The notes: generated by a model from the sequence alone, not told the origin. DNA of 19,369 nucleotides from CAYXWM01 sp964468805 (GCA_964468805.1 CAYXWM010000049.1:1-19369); one strand, 5' to 3'. Counted from the stretch's first letter, positions 1 through 8,302 are shown. Numbers and translations are program-made.

Positions 1-4
1 TATA

Positions 5-1456
5 TTATTTCCGGTCGTTTAAAAATTCCAATGCCACTTCGAAATCATCAAAATGAATTGTTCTGTCAGGAAAAATTTGATAATTTTCGTGTCCCTTACC
101 TGCAATTATAACGGAATCCTCCGGTTTGGCAATACTTATTGCGTGACCTATGGCTTCCTTGCGGTCTATTATTTTTACATATGGGCAGTCTGTTTTTACT
201 GTTGCCGTCTCTATCTGATCCAAAATGCTTTGAGGGTCCTCTGTTCGGGGATTGTCGGAGGTGATTACACAGTAATCGGACAATCGCCCGGCGATTTCGC
301 CCATAATGGGTCGTTTAGTTGGGTCTCTGTCACCGCCGCAACCGAATATGGTGATAACACGTCCTTTGGTAAAGCCGCGGACGGATTTAATGATATTGTC
401 CAACCCGTCGGGAGTGTGGGCATAGTCTACTATTACGCTAAACCCCTTATCGTTTGGCACTGATTGTATACGTCCCGGAACGCCCTTCATATTTTTTAAA
501 CCATGTCTTATAACTTCCGCAGGTATTCCCAAACCACATGCACAAGATATAACACCCAAAGTATTATAAACCGTAAATTGACCTGCCACAGGTATTGTAA
601 ACCTAACTTTTTCGCCTTTAATAGTCAGGTCAAAGGCAACCCCGGAGTTGAGATATTCGATGTTTGTAGCTTGAAAATCCGAAGGGTTGTTTATGCTGAA
701 GGTGGTAATTTTACAGGTTGCGTTTTGGATTATATATTCCGAGGCAGGGTCATCGGCGTTTACAAAGCCCAGGGTACACATTCTGAACAGTTTTGCTTTC
801 TCTTTCAGATAGCTCTCCATATCGCCGTGTAAATCCAGATGGTCTTGGGTAAGATTGGTGAAAATGGCGGCATGGAAGTTAATTCCGTTAACCTTGTGTA
901 AGGCCAAGGCATGGGAACTGACTTCCATTATAACGTGTTTTGCACGTTCCTGTTTAATAATTGACAAAATTTCATGCAGTTCGATAGTATCGGGAGTGGT
1001 ACCGGCGTGTAAATCCATATTTTTTTCGCCTATACGGGCGCCTATGGTGCCGATTACACCGGATTTTAAGGCGTAGGTATCCAGTATCGCCTCCATAAAA
1101 TATGTAGTCGAGGTCTTTCCGTTTGTACCGGTTACGCCGATTAAAGTTAAAAAGTCGGCAGGGTTGCCGTAAAAATTAGCCGCAACCGTAGCCATGGCTT
1201 TTCTGCAATTTTCTACTTGAATTACGGTTACGTGCTCCGGAACCTCCGGTACGTCCTCTACCAAAAGGGCAACGCAGCCCTGTTCTATAGCCGAAGCTAT
1301 ATATTTGTGGCCGTCGGTTCTAAAGCCTTTAATGCATATAAACAATGAATCCTTTTGTACTTTTCGTGAATCTATTGTAATTTGCTTAATGTCCTTTTCA
1401 AGGTCCGATTGCAGAAGATTAAATTTTGTGTCCTGCATTAATTCCAATAGTTTCAT
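5..1456 (-). CDS. murE: UDP-N-acetylmuramoyl-tripeptide synthetase, meso-DAP type (MurE)
   Basis: A cytoplasmic Mur ligase that uses ATP to add meso-diaminopimelate to UDP-MurNAc-L-Ala-D-Glu in peptidoglycan precursor synthesis. The 483-residue length is normal for the family. The N-terminal UDP-binding domain spans about 1-100. The ATP-binding P-loop GVTGTNGKTST is at 107-117. The HGDMESY segment is followed by K220, the expected carbamylated lysine. The C-terminal domain starts near 330. The DNPR motif at 401-404 specifies meso-DAP rather than lysine, and GKGHE lies at 453-457. The ATG start is preceded by GAGGTG at good spacing. It lies 93 bp downstream of spoVD and is the last complete gene of the dcw run; its stop is 5 bp from the window edge, so mraY or murD probably follows outside. 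lysA, which consumes the same substrate, lies about 7 kb away. Confidence 0.97.
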   Translation of the reverse strand: MKLLELMQDTKFNLLQSDLEKDIKQITIDSRKVQKDSLFICIKGFRTDGHKYIASAIEQGCVALLVEDVPEVPEHVTVIQVENCRKAMATVAANFYGNPADFLTLIGVTGTNGKTSTTYFMEAILDTYALKSGVIGTIGARIGEKNMDLHAGTTPDTIELHEILSIIKQERAKHVIMEVSSHALALHKVNGINFHAAIFTNLTQDHLDLHGDMESYLKEKAKLFRMCTLGFVNADDPASEYIIQNATCKITTFSINNPSDFQATNIEYLNSGVAFDLTIKGEKVRFTIPVAGQFTVYNTLGVISCACGLGIPAEVIRHGLKNMKGVPGRIQSVPNDKGFSVIVDYAHTPDGLDNIIKSVRGFTKGRVITIFGCGGDRDPTKRPIMGEIAGRLSDYCVITSDNPRTEDPQSILDQIETATVKTDCPYVKIIDRKEAIGHAISIAKPEDSVIIAGKGHENYQIFPDRTIHFDDFEVALEFLNDRK

Positions 1457-1549
1457 GCTTCACCTCTGTTTCGTCGCCGGTTCCGGTTGGGAATGTTGAT
1501 AGGTTTGGGATATTTCCGATTAAATATGAACGAACGAGAAGTTTTTATC

Positions 1550-3499
1550 TTATTCGTCAAGATAAAGAACCACGGTTGTGCCTTTGTTTACAAGCTCTCC
1601 TGCCAAAGGGAATTGGCTTTTAACGTATTCTCCTTCGCCACGGTAAAAAGGCTCCAGCTCCAGTTCCTTAAACATCATTTCGGCTTCTTTTTTTGAACGC
1701 CCCACAAAATCGGGCAGGGAAATCATACCGACTTTTGGCATTTGTTGTTCCGCATCGGAATATATGGGTTCTATATTCAGATAAGGCAAAGTATTTTCGA
1801 ACAATTTCTTCATGATGGGACCGGCCACTTGGCCGCCGAAATATGTACCTTTTGGTTCGTCTATAAGAACCAGTGCTATTACTTGGGGGTCTTCTGCCGG
1901 GGCAAAAGCAAGGAAGGAGGCTATGTACTTACCGCTGCGTCTGGGAAGTTTTTCGCTGGTTGCTGTTTTTCCGCCAACCCGGTAACCGGGAAGATATGTT
2001 TTGTTACCTGTACCGGTATAAACAACGCCCTCCAAAATCTCACGCATTTTGGCAGAGGTTTCTTGGGATATTACCTGCTTACCTTTATTATAGTCAAATG
2101 TCTCAACTATGTTCCCCTGAGAATCGATTAATTTGGTTGCAAAATGAGGAGTAACCAAATATCCGCCGTTGATTACCGCCGAACCGGCACGCATAAGCTG
2201 AATGGGCGTAATCTGGAAGGATTGCCCGAAACTCATGGTAGCCAATTCAACCGGACCGATTTTATCCGGTTTGTGAAGTATACCTGCGGCTTCGCCGGGA
2301 ACGTCTATGCCTGTTTTTTCATCGAAGCCGAATTCATCAAGAAAATGATAAAAATCTTGGGCACCCAAACGCTCCGCCACTTCCATAAATACAGGGTTAC
2401 AGGAGTTGTAAACCCCTTGGGCAAAGTTTTGACCGCCATGGCTTCTGGGCGACCGCCAACATTTTATCTGTCTGCCGGCAACAACTTTTGAACCGGAACA
2501 GAAAAATTGGTCATTAACTGTTACTACGCCTTTTTCCAAGCCTGCCGCTGAAGTAAATATTTTAAAAGTTGAGCCCGGCTCGTAGGAGTCGTTAATGCTG
2601 AAGTTACGCCACATTTGATTCAAATAATTGTTTTGTTCCTGAGGAGTGAAATAATCCCAGGTTGCTTCCAATTCGGGATTGTTTATTTTAAAGGGTTCGT
2701 TTAAATCAAAGTCGGGTTTGTTGGCAAGAGCGTAAATTTCGCCGTTTTGGGGGTTCATCAGAACTATAACGCCCCGTTTTGCACTTTTGGCTTCAATTAT
2801 CTTTGCCAAGGTTTGCTCTGCGTATTGCTGCAAAACCACGTCCAAACCTGTTACCAGGTGGTAGCCCTGTTGAGGTTCTACCCTGTATTCTCTTGCACCG
2901 GCTTTTTCTCGACCGGCTACGTCGGTTTCTACCAGTATTTTACCGGGTTTGCCCTGTAGATAACTGTCATATTTTGCTTCCAACCCTATAATTCCTTGAT
3001 TATCTTTTCCGACAAAACCTATAACTTGGGACGCCAAGGTAGAATAAGGATAAACACGCTTAATACCTTCATCCACAAGCACTCCCTTTAAATTCATGTC
3101 ACGGATTTCGTCTGCAAGTTCCTTTGGTACTTTTGTTTGAATACGTTCCAGAGCTACTCTTTTGTTAACCTTTTCAAAAACCTTGTCATAGTCCATGTTA
3201 AGCTTTTCCGAAAGAACACGGGCAACTTCTTCTTTATCCTTGATTTGATTATGGATAACGCTGATAGAAGCCACTGTTTCTGTTTTTGCAATGCCTATCA
3301 TGTTTCTGTCCAAGATGGAGCCGCGTTCCGGGGCAATCAAACGTTCTCTGGTTTGTTGATAAAAAGCCTTTTCCTGAAAAGGCTCTCCCTTAAAATATTG
3401 TATATAAAAAACCCTTATGCCCAATAAGGTCAAAGCACAGACGCTGAACGTCAATAGGAACAACAGCTTTTTTTTAGTGAGAATTGTAAGCTTAGACAT
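1550..3499 (-). CDS. spoVD: Sporulation-specific class B penicillin-binding protein (SpoVD-like transpeptidase)
   Basis: A membrane-anchored class B PBP, expected to cross-link spore cortex peptidoglycan. The 649-residue length is close to that of B. subtilis SpoVD. One N-terminal membrane segment lies at about 11-33. A dimerisation/pedestal region starts at about 50 (RGSILDRN at 59-66), and the transpeptidase domain covers about 240-570. The nucleophile motif STFK is at 310-313 and SCN at 366-368. The third motif reads KTAT (511-514) instead of the usual KTGT. A single C-terminal PASTA domain (about 590-649) is typical of SpoVD. The ATG is preceded by GGAGAG. Identity rests on position directly after the two-PASTA pbpB and before murE, as in B. 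subtilis. The 293-bp gap upstream has a TATACAAT box resembling a sigma-E -10 at 3523-3530, but no convincing -35. It could be a second vegetative PBP, which I consider less likely. Confidence 0.88.
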   Translation of the reverse strand: MSKLTILTKKKLLFLLTFSVCALTLLGIRVFYIQYFKGEPFQEKAFYQQTRERLIAPERGSILDRNMIGIAKTETVASISVIHNQIKDKEEVARVLSEKLNMDYDKVFEKVNKRVALERIQTKVPKELADEIRDMNLKGVLVDEGIKRVYPYSTLASQVIGFVGKDNQGIIGLEAKYDSYLQGKPGKILVETDVAGREKAGAREYRVEPQQGYHLVTGLDVVLQQYAEQTLAKIIEAKSAKRGVIVLMNPQNGEIYALANKPDFDLNEPFKINNPELEATWDYFTPQEQNNYLNQMWRNFSINDSYEPGSTFKIFTSAAGLEKGVVTVNDQFFCSGSKVVAGRQIKCWRSPRSHGGQNFAQGVYNSCNPVFMEVAERLGAQDFYHFLDEFGFDEKTGIDVPGEAAGILHKPDKIGPVELATMSFGQSFQITPIQLMRAGSAVINGGYLVTPHFATKLIDSQGNIVETFDYNKGKQVISQETSAKMREILEGVVYTGTGNKTYLPGYRVGGKTATSEKLPRRSGKYIASFLAFAPAEDPQVIALVLIDEPKGTYFGGQVAGPIMKKLFENTLPYLNIEPIYSDAEQQMPKVGMISLPDFVGRSKKEAEMMFKELELEPFYRGEGEYVKSQFPLAGELVNKGTTVVLYLDE

Positions 3500-3592
3500 T
3501 TATATTCTCTCCATTTTTGCATTGTATAAACCGCTGTGCCAAACGAAGTTTACCGCCGGTTAGAGTGGGCTAAAATTCGTTTTGATATTGGA

Positions 3593-3620
3593 GCTACCCT
3601 TTCGAAAACGAAAGGGTAGC
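3593..3620. repeat. Perfect 12-bp inverted repeat between pbpB and spoVD
   Basis: GCTACCCTTTCG, a 4-nt AAAA loop, then CGAAAGGGTAGC: a perfect 12-bp stem. It lies about 170 bp past the pbpB stop and about 95 bp before the spoVD start. Neither strand has a T-tract directly after it, so it is not a canonical intrinsic terminator. It may be an mRNA-stabilising or processing hairpin in the 5' region of spoVD mRNA, or an operator. The remaining 293-bp gap holds no gene I recognise. Confidence 0.8.
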
Positions 3621-3792
3621 GGATATACAATACGTCCGAGTGATATATAATAGTTTATTAAAGCCTTAAATTCTCTATGACTTGTTTTTAGGCATCCCTT
3701 GATTTTTTAATACATTTCTCAGCTTCCCATAAAATCAAACATAAATCATGCATTCAATTTAAGAGATTACTGCAAAAGGCAGAACAAATTGT

Positions 3793-6135
3793 CTACTCCA
3801 AAATCAAGGTAATTTCAGCACCGCTTTGAAGCTTGGTATTGGGTTGGGGTATTTGGTGAATAACCGTTCTTAAAGCCTCTTCTTCCTCGGTTCTTTCCTT
3901 TGGTTGGGGGCCTCCTTCGGTTTGTTGAGGTTCTTGGGTTGGTTGAGATGCTTCGGCTTGGGGTTGTTGGCTTTGCTTTACGAAAATTCCCAAGTCCAAT
4001 TCGGTAAGCATAGATGTGGCGTCTGCCAGAGTATGCCCTGTAAGGTCGGGAACGGTGGTAAAGGGTACTTCTTCTCCGCCGGAGCCTATGTTTAAGATTA
4101 TTTTTGTGTCGGAGGTAATAACGGTACCGCCTATGGGAACTTGATTGGTAACTACGTCACCGTCACCCACTACTTCATAATTCAAATCCAACCGGTTTAA
4201 TTCTCTAAAAGACTCCGCAACACTTTTGCCTATATAATCGGGCAGGTCTATGGTGTTTACGTTATCAAAATAGATATTGTCCTCGGGATTTGTTTCGCTG
4301 CTGGGTTTTATGCCTTTGTTTTTAATAATTTTCATCAGCAATTCTCTCAAGATGGGAGCGGCTGTGGTGGAGCCTTGCATATATTCCTTGTAGTCTTTGG
4401 GGCGGTCTATTATTGCAATGGCTATGTATTCCGGCTTTTCAACGGTTAAGTAGGCTATAAAGGAAACAACGTGGGTTTTGCCGTCCCGTTTACCCTGCTC
4501 ACCTGTACCGGTTTTACCGCCTATGTTATATCCTTTTATAACGGCTTTTTTTCCCGTACCCTCAGTGGAAACAACGTCTTTTAGCATATTTCTCATGAAG
4601 TTGGAGGTATCTTCAGATATAACTTTTTTACTGATGGTTTCGGTATTTTCCTTTACTATGCGTTTGTTGGAGTCCACAACTTGGGACACTATATAGGGCT
4701 TCATAAGCTTTCCGCCGTTTATAACCGCAGCAAAGGCATTTATTGATTGAATGGCGGTGGCGTTAAAGCTTTGACCCATACCGCTTGTTGCCAATTCAAC
4801 CGGACCAAGCCTGTCCACAGTATACATAACAGAGGCTGAACCGGAGTATTCTTCGCCGGGTAAATCTATGCCGGTTTTTTCACCGTAACCAAAGTCGTGT
4901 TGATATTTGTAGAACTTTTCTCTGCCCATTTTTAAGGCTATTTCCATTGCCGCAACGTTGCAGGAGTTTGCCAGAAATTGGGATAAGGTTTGAACGCCGT
5001 GTCCCTGGGTATACCAACAACCGATTTCCTTATCTGCAACCTGTTTTTTACCGGTGCAAGTGAAGGTTGAGTTGGGAGTAATAACCCCTTCTTCCAAGGC
5101 GGCAGCTACCAAAATGGGCTTAAAAATGGAACCGGGTTCAAAGGTACTGGAAATATTGTAGTTTGCCCAAGTTCTGAAATATTGATCCATTCTTTCTTCT
5201 TCTGTCATGGCTTCCATTTGCTCTTTGGCATAATCCGTACCCAAAAAGTCCAAGTTCATTGGGTCGTTGGGATTAAAAGAAGGGTATTGAGCCATACCGA
5301 AAATTTCGCCGGTATTTGGATTCATTACTATAACAGCGGCGTTTTTGGGTAAATATTCTGTTCCTGCTTTCCGGACGGCTTCTTCGGCAAACTGCTGAAT
5401 ATCCAAATCCAGAGTAGTAATAATGGAGTAACCCTCTTTTGCGGGAATTTGATTAAGCACGATATTGTTGTTTGCGTCATAAACCTTGCTTATTCTCCCG
5501 GCTACCCCGGACATATGTACATTATATTGCTTTTCCAAGCCGCTAAGGCTGTCTCCTCTTTTAAAACCCAAAACAGCGGCTCCCAAGGTATCAAAAACAT
5601 ATTGCCTCATGGAGTCGTCCTCAAAATAAACGCAGGGTAATTCCCGAGCCTTTATTTCCAGCATCAGGTTTTGAGGAATTTTACGAGCTATGAGCAACCA
5701 GTTGGTGTCGTATTTCAGCTTATCTTCCGATTCGGTTGAAATATAATCGTTTAGCTTATCAAAAGGAATATCCAAAAGTTCGTTAAGATTTTTAAATGTG
5801 TCTTCTATTACCTCTTTTTTTCTTTCAACCAAGGCTCTTACGTCCAAACGAACATTATAAACCGTATAGCTTATGGCAAGACTTTTTTGATTTCTGTCAT
5901 AAATACTGCCCCGGTTTGGGTTTATGACAGTCTCCGTGTTTTTGTGGTTTAACTGTTGTTCTTTGGATTTTCTTTCATATTCTTCGCCGTTAATCTGCTT
6001 TTGAAAAAAAACCACACAAAGTAAGCCAATCAACATCAAACTTACTGTGTTTCCCAAAAACAAGAGACGATTTCTTCGGCTTTTGGCTTGCTTCATTTCT
6101 CTTGTTTTGCGAAGTTTCGGCTTTGGTTTATGCAT
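3793..6135 (-). CDS. pbpB: Division class B penicillin-binding protein with two PASTA domains (PBP2B/FtsI type)
   Basis: The septal peptidoglycan transpeptidase of the divisome, with an N-terminal membrane anchor and an extracytoplasmic catalytic domain. The frame opens at a GTG at 6144, but the ATG at 6135 is the better start because AAGGTGA sits 5 nt upstream of it and nothing useful precedes the GTG. Numbering from the GTG: basic cytoplasmic tail 1-27, membrane segment about 28-48, NRGSIYDRN pedestal motif 77-85, transpeptidase about 265-610. The catalytic motifs are intact: SIFK 339-342, SCN 394-396, KTGT 544-547. PASTA 1 is about 631-687. PASTA 2 (about 693-783) is interrupted by a Q/P/E-rich insert at about 725-757. 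Position between ftsL and spoVD matches B. subtilis pbpB. A hairpin repeat element fills the upstream gap. Confidence 0.93.
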   Translation of the reverse strand: MHKPKPKLRKTREMKQAKSRRNRLLFLGNTVSLMLIGLLCVVFFQKQINGEEYERKSKEQQLNHKNTETVINPNRGSIYDRNQKSLAISYTVYNVRLDVRALVERKKEVIEDTFKNLNELLDIPFDKLNDYISTESEDKLKYDTNWLLIARKIPQNLMLEIKARELPCVYFEDDSMRQYVFDTLGAAVLGFKRGDSLSGLEKQYNVHMSGVAGRISKVYDANNNIVLNQIPAKEGYSIITTLDLDIQQFAEEAVRKAGTEYLPKNAAVIVMNPNTGEIFGMAQYPSFNPNDPMNLDFLGTDYAKEQMEAMTEEERMDQYFRTWANYNISSTFEPGSIFKPILVAAALEEGVITPNSTFTCTGKKQVADKEIGCWYTQGHGVQTLSQFLANSCNVAAMEIALKMGREKFYKYQHDFGYGEKTGIDLPGEEYSGSASVMYTVDRLGPVELATSGMGQSFNATAIQSINAFAAVINGGKLMKPYIVSQVVDSNKRIVKENTETISKKVISEDTSNFMRNMLKDVVSTEGTGKKAVIKGYNIGGKTGTGEQGKRDGKTHVVSFIAYLTVEKPEYIAIAIIDRPKDYKEYMQGSTTAAPILRELLMKIIKNKGIKPSSETNPEDNIYFDNVNTIDLPDYIGKSVAESFRELNRLDLNYEVVGDGDVVTNQVPIGGTVITSDTKIILNIGSGGEEVPFTTVPDLTGHTLADATSMLTELDLGIFVKQSQQPQAEASQPTQEPQQTEGGPQPKERTEEEEALRTVIHQIPQPNTKLQSGAEITLILE

Positions 6136-6162
6136 TACACTCACCTTTTTTGTAGCATATAT

Positions 6163-6265
6163 AATGATTCCATTTTAAACAGAGGACAAAAATAATTGAT
6201 TTTTTTCAACGGTTCAAGGAAAAAACGATTATTTTTGTCCTTCATATTATTTGGAATTAGTATAA
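6163..6265. repeat. MITE-like hairpin element, copy 1
   Basis: 103 bp, about 92% identical to 15912-16015. The outer arms, ATTCCATTTTAAACAGAGG and onwards (6167-6196) and a right arm at 6229-6258, are complementary at 23 of 30 positions. The inner block GGACAAAAATAAT pairs perfectly with ATTATTTTTGTCC. An inner T-run/A-run stem closes a loop containing CAACGGTTCAAGG. AT-rich, TA-containing flanks fit insertion at a TA target. The element lies 27 nt upstream of the pbpB ATG and would be transcribed as a 5' hairpin of that gene. It accounts for most of the 262-bp gap to ftsL. No ORF inside is credible. Confidence 0.85.
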
Positions 6266-6397
6266 TACTTTCTTTTCAGACATCGAACGAACGCCTACAC
6301 AGCATTATCTATATTAATACAAGAGGATTTTGTCATATTCTTTTTGACAAAACCCGAAAATTACGGAATATTTTATAAGAGCTTATTTTGCATCCGG

Positions 6398-6871
6398 TTA
6401 TTTTGATTTCATTACCACGTAATCTTGCTTGGGAACGCTGATATAAGTAATTTGATGAGGTTTGGGTCTGTCCATTCCCAGTCTGGTTTTGGCTATTTGC
6501 TCAATTTCTTTTAAGTCATAACCTTGGGCGATTTGAGCTTGGGTAATAAGGTTTGCCTCCTGCAATTTCTTATGCATATTGCTCAAAGTGGAAATTTCCG
6601 ACTGTTTTTCCGAAATTAAAGTGAAAAAGGAAGCTACGGACAATAATCCCGAAAAAATAAAAATAACCGTTAACATAGCCAAAAGACTGATTTTTTTGCC
6701 CTCGTTTACCAGCTTATAACGAACGATTTTTGCTCGACGAGGCAGAGGTCGCCTTCTCGGACGTAACTCCTCCTGTTGAACCGGGTCCACTGCAAATGCT
6801 TCCGATGTGGGTGAGTAATAGGGTAAAGAGCGTCTTTGTATGCGTTTTTTGTTGTAGTTACGGGTTGCCAT
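6398..6871 (-). CDS. ftsL: FtsL/DivIC-type cell division protein
   Basis: A small bitopic divisome protein that would bridge the septal PBP and the FtsQ/DivIB-FtsB complex. The 157 residues comprise a long basic, proline-containing cytoplasmic tail (1-58, with RPRRRPLPRR at 37-46), one membrane segment (about 61-84), then a short extracytoplasmic coiled coil (about 87-115). The ending around 119-147 (DLKEIEQIAKTRLGM, then a proline and QITYISVP) is typical of the septum-formation-initiator family. The ATG at 6871 has GAGGTGG 5 nt upstream. It sits between rsmH (86 bp upstream) and pbpB, the standard place for ftsL. Sequence divergence in this family is high, so the name rests on topology, the C-terminal motif and synteny together. 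Confidence 0.85.
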   Translation of the reverse strand: MATRNYNKKRIQRRSLPYYSPTSEAFAVDPVQQEELRPRRRPLPRRAKIVRYKLVNEGKKISLLAMLTVIFIFSGLLSVASFFTLISEKQSEISTLSNMHKKLQEANLITQAQIAQGYDLKEIEQIAKTRLGMDRPKPHQITYISVPKQDYVVMKSK

Positions 6872-6957
6872 AGTTCCACCTCACTTAATTTATTTATAAT
6901 ACTGTTACTATAAAAAATAAAATACAGAAAAGAATCGTATCTAACCGTCGATAAATA

Positions 6958-7917
6958 TTACTCGGTTTCCGGTTCAAGTCTTTCGGCTATACGTAACTTA
7001 GCCGACCTTGCTCGGTGATTATTTTCCAACTCTGTTTCCCCGGGAATTATGGGTTTGCCGGTTATAACCTTGACTTTCGGCTTTCTGTTGCATTGGCAAA
7101 CGTTAAGTTCCAAGGGGCAAATGCAGGGGTTAGCCATGGTACGGAAAGTGTTTTTAACTACTCTGTCCTCCAATGAATGGAAGGAAATAACGCAGATTCT
7201 GCCCTTACTGTCCAAATATTCTGTCATGTCGGATAAAGCTTGGCTTAATATGCTTAATTCAGCGTTAACCTCTATTCTTATTGCTTGAAAGGTTCGCTTG
7301 GCAGGATGAGGGCCGTCGAATCTGGCTCCTGCCGGGATGGCTTTTTTTATAACGGAAACCAGTTCAAAGGTAGTCTCAATGGGCTTGTCCTTACGCTCTG
7401 CAACTATAAATTTAGCTATACGTTTCGCCCAGCGTTCTTCGCCGTAATCGAAAATAATTTTGCTCAGTTGGTTTTCCGTATATTCGTTGACAACGCTGTA
7501 GGCTGAAATATCCCTTCGGACGTCCATTCTCATATCCAAAGGAGCGTCTGCCATATAAGAAAAGCCTCTGCTTGCCTCGTCAAGTTGATGAGAGGATACA
7601 CCAAGGTCATATAAGGCACCGTTTATTTTGTTTATGCCCCGAACTTTTAAATCCTCCATTATTACATTAATATTCGAGAAATTATCGTTTACAAAGATTA
7701 CGTTGGAGTAATCCGCCAGAACTGATTTTGCTTTGTTTATGGCATTTATATCTTGGTCTATGCCTATAAGCAAGCCGTTTTTCAATCTTTTGCAAATTTC
7801 GGCGGAGTGACCGCCACCGCCCAGCGTTGCATCAATATAAATACCGTCGGGATCAATATTTAATCCGTTTATACATTCCTCAAGCAACACCGACACATGA
7901 TTAAAATTCAAATGCAC
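6958..7917 (-). CDS. rsmH: 16S rRNA (cytosine-1402 N4)-methyltransferase RsmH (MraW)
   Basis: A cytoplasmic SAM-dependent enzyme that methylates N4 of C1402 in the ribosomal P site. The 319-residue length is normal. HVSVLLEE is at 7-14, the SAM-binding motif DATLGGGGHS at 29-38, and GALYDLGVSSHQLD at 100-113. GFSYMADAPLDMRMD is at 118-132, FQAIRIEVN at 210-218 and ISFHSLEDR at 244-252. A cysteine cluster (C265, C267, C274, C276) sits in the C-terminal part, as is common in Firmicute homologues. The start is GTG, chosen because the HVSVLL motif begins at residue 7 and no better upstream start exists; the ribosome binding site (AGTAGGT) is weak and very close. It is the first gene of this dcw run; mraZ, usually just upstream, is absent. 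Confidence 0.97.
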   Translation of the reverse strand: MHLNFNHVSVLLEECINGLNIDPDGIYIDATLGGGGHSAEICKRLKNGLLIGIDQDINAINKAKSVLADYSNVIFVNDNFSNINVIMEDLKVRGINKINGALYDLGVSSHQLDEASRGFSYMADAPLDMRMDVRRDISAYSVVNEYTENQLSKIIFDYGEERWAKRIAKFIVAERKDKPIETTFELVSVIKKAIPAGARFDGPHPAKRTFQAIRIEVNAELSILSQALSDMTEYLDSKGRICVISFHSLEDRVVKNTFRTMANPCICPLELNVCQCNRKPKVKVITGKPIIPGETELENNHRARSAKLRIAERLEPETE

Positions 7918-8059
7918 ACCTACTTTGTTTATGTTCGTTTACGCTATTATCGTAGAAACGAAGAAACAGCTTTCCATTCAGGGAAAATTCCTCCGGGTTC
8001 TCATGTTACTTCGTTGAAAAAGTTATAAATATCCAATATATTTTAATATAAACTTGACA

Positions 8060-8088
8060 ATTATACAAGTATAATTAACTTATACCAA
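8060..8088 (-). promoter_or_regulatory. Sigma-A type promoter for the dcw run (rsmH)
   Basis: On the minus strand: -35 TTGGTA (8083-8088), a 17-bp spacer and a perfect -10 TATAAT (8060-8065). Transcription would start near 8053, leaving about 135 nt of leader before the rsmH GTG. The leader can form a 7-bp AACGAAG/CTTCGTT pairing (7957-7963 with 8009-8015). The inverted repeat TTATAC-AA-GTATAA (8061-8074) overlaps the -10 and could be an operator. Confidence 0.6.
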
Positions 8089-8239
8089 TCTTCAATTAAT
8101 GACAGATACATTACCCGTGCCCCTAGAGCCGGATTGACCTCATATTCCGGAAAACTTAAACATATTACAAAAAATTTACAATTAAAACATTAATATAAAT
8201 TTCAATTATAACGATATATAAACCGGTAAAAAAATTATA

Positions 8240-8268
8240 TTGTCATTAAATATATATCATGATAGAAT
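8240..8268 (+). promoter_or_regulatory. Sigma-A type promoter for lysA
   Basis: -35 TTGTCA (8240-8245), an exact 17-bp spacer and -10 TAGAAT (8263-8268): five of six consensus bases in each box. Predicted initiation near 8275 leaves a leader of only about 28 nt before the lysA ATG, which leaves no room for a riboswitch. Confidence 0.65.
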
Positions 8269-8302
8269 TAACTATTATTTTATTACATAAGAGGGATAAC
8301 AA

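Larger units (their letters stand above)
7918..8302. other. Divergent intergenic region, rsmH/lysA
   Basis: 385 bp, AT-rich and without a gene. It holds one promoter for each direction and the rsmH leader. There is also a short CCGGA/TCCGG inverted repeat (8129-8133 and 8146-8150) of unknown meaning. I see no lysine riboswitch or T-box. The 12-codon frame starting at an ATG near 7975 on the minus strand is too weakly supported to call. Confidence 0.7.

Noticed and set aside
6343..6371. TTGACA at 6343 on the plus strand as a promoter
   Set aside because: The -10 matches poorly and it would transcribe antisense into ftsL with no gene to serve.
6196..6378. 60-codon plus-strand frame across hairpin copy 1
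   Set aside because: It overlaps the repeat, opposes the operon, has no ribosome binding site and no family-like sequence.
7940..7977. A 12-codon leader ORF (MESCFFVSTIIA) upstream of rsmH on the minus strand, with GGAGG nearby
   Set aside because: The GGAGG is 12 nt from the ATG, too far for normal initiation, and the peptide lacks a regulatory codon run. Insufficient support.
8054..8075. Plus-strand TTGACA followed by TATAAT as a lysA promoter
   Set aside because: The spacer is only 10 bp, and the sequence is explained by the minus-strand rsmH promoter. A better lysA promoter lies at 8240-8268.
8269..8302. Lysine riboswitch controlling lysA
   Set aside because: The predicted leader is about 28 nt, and no conserved lysine-riboswitch core is visible in the 385-bp gap.
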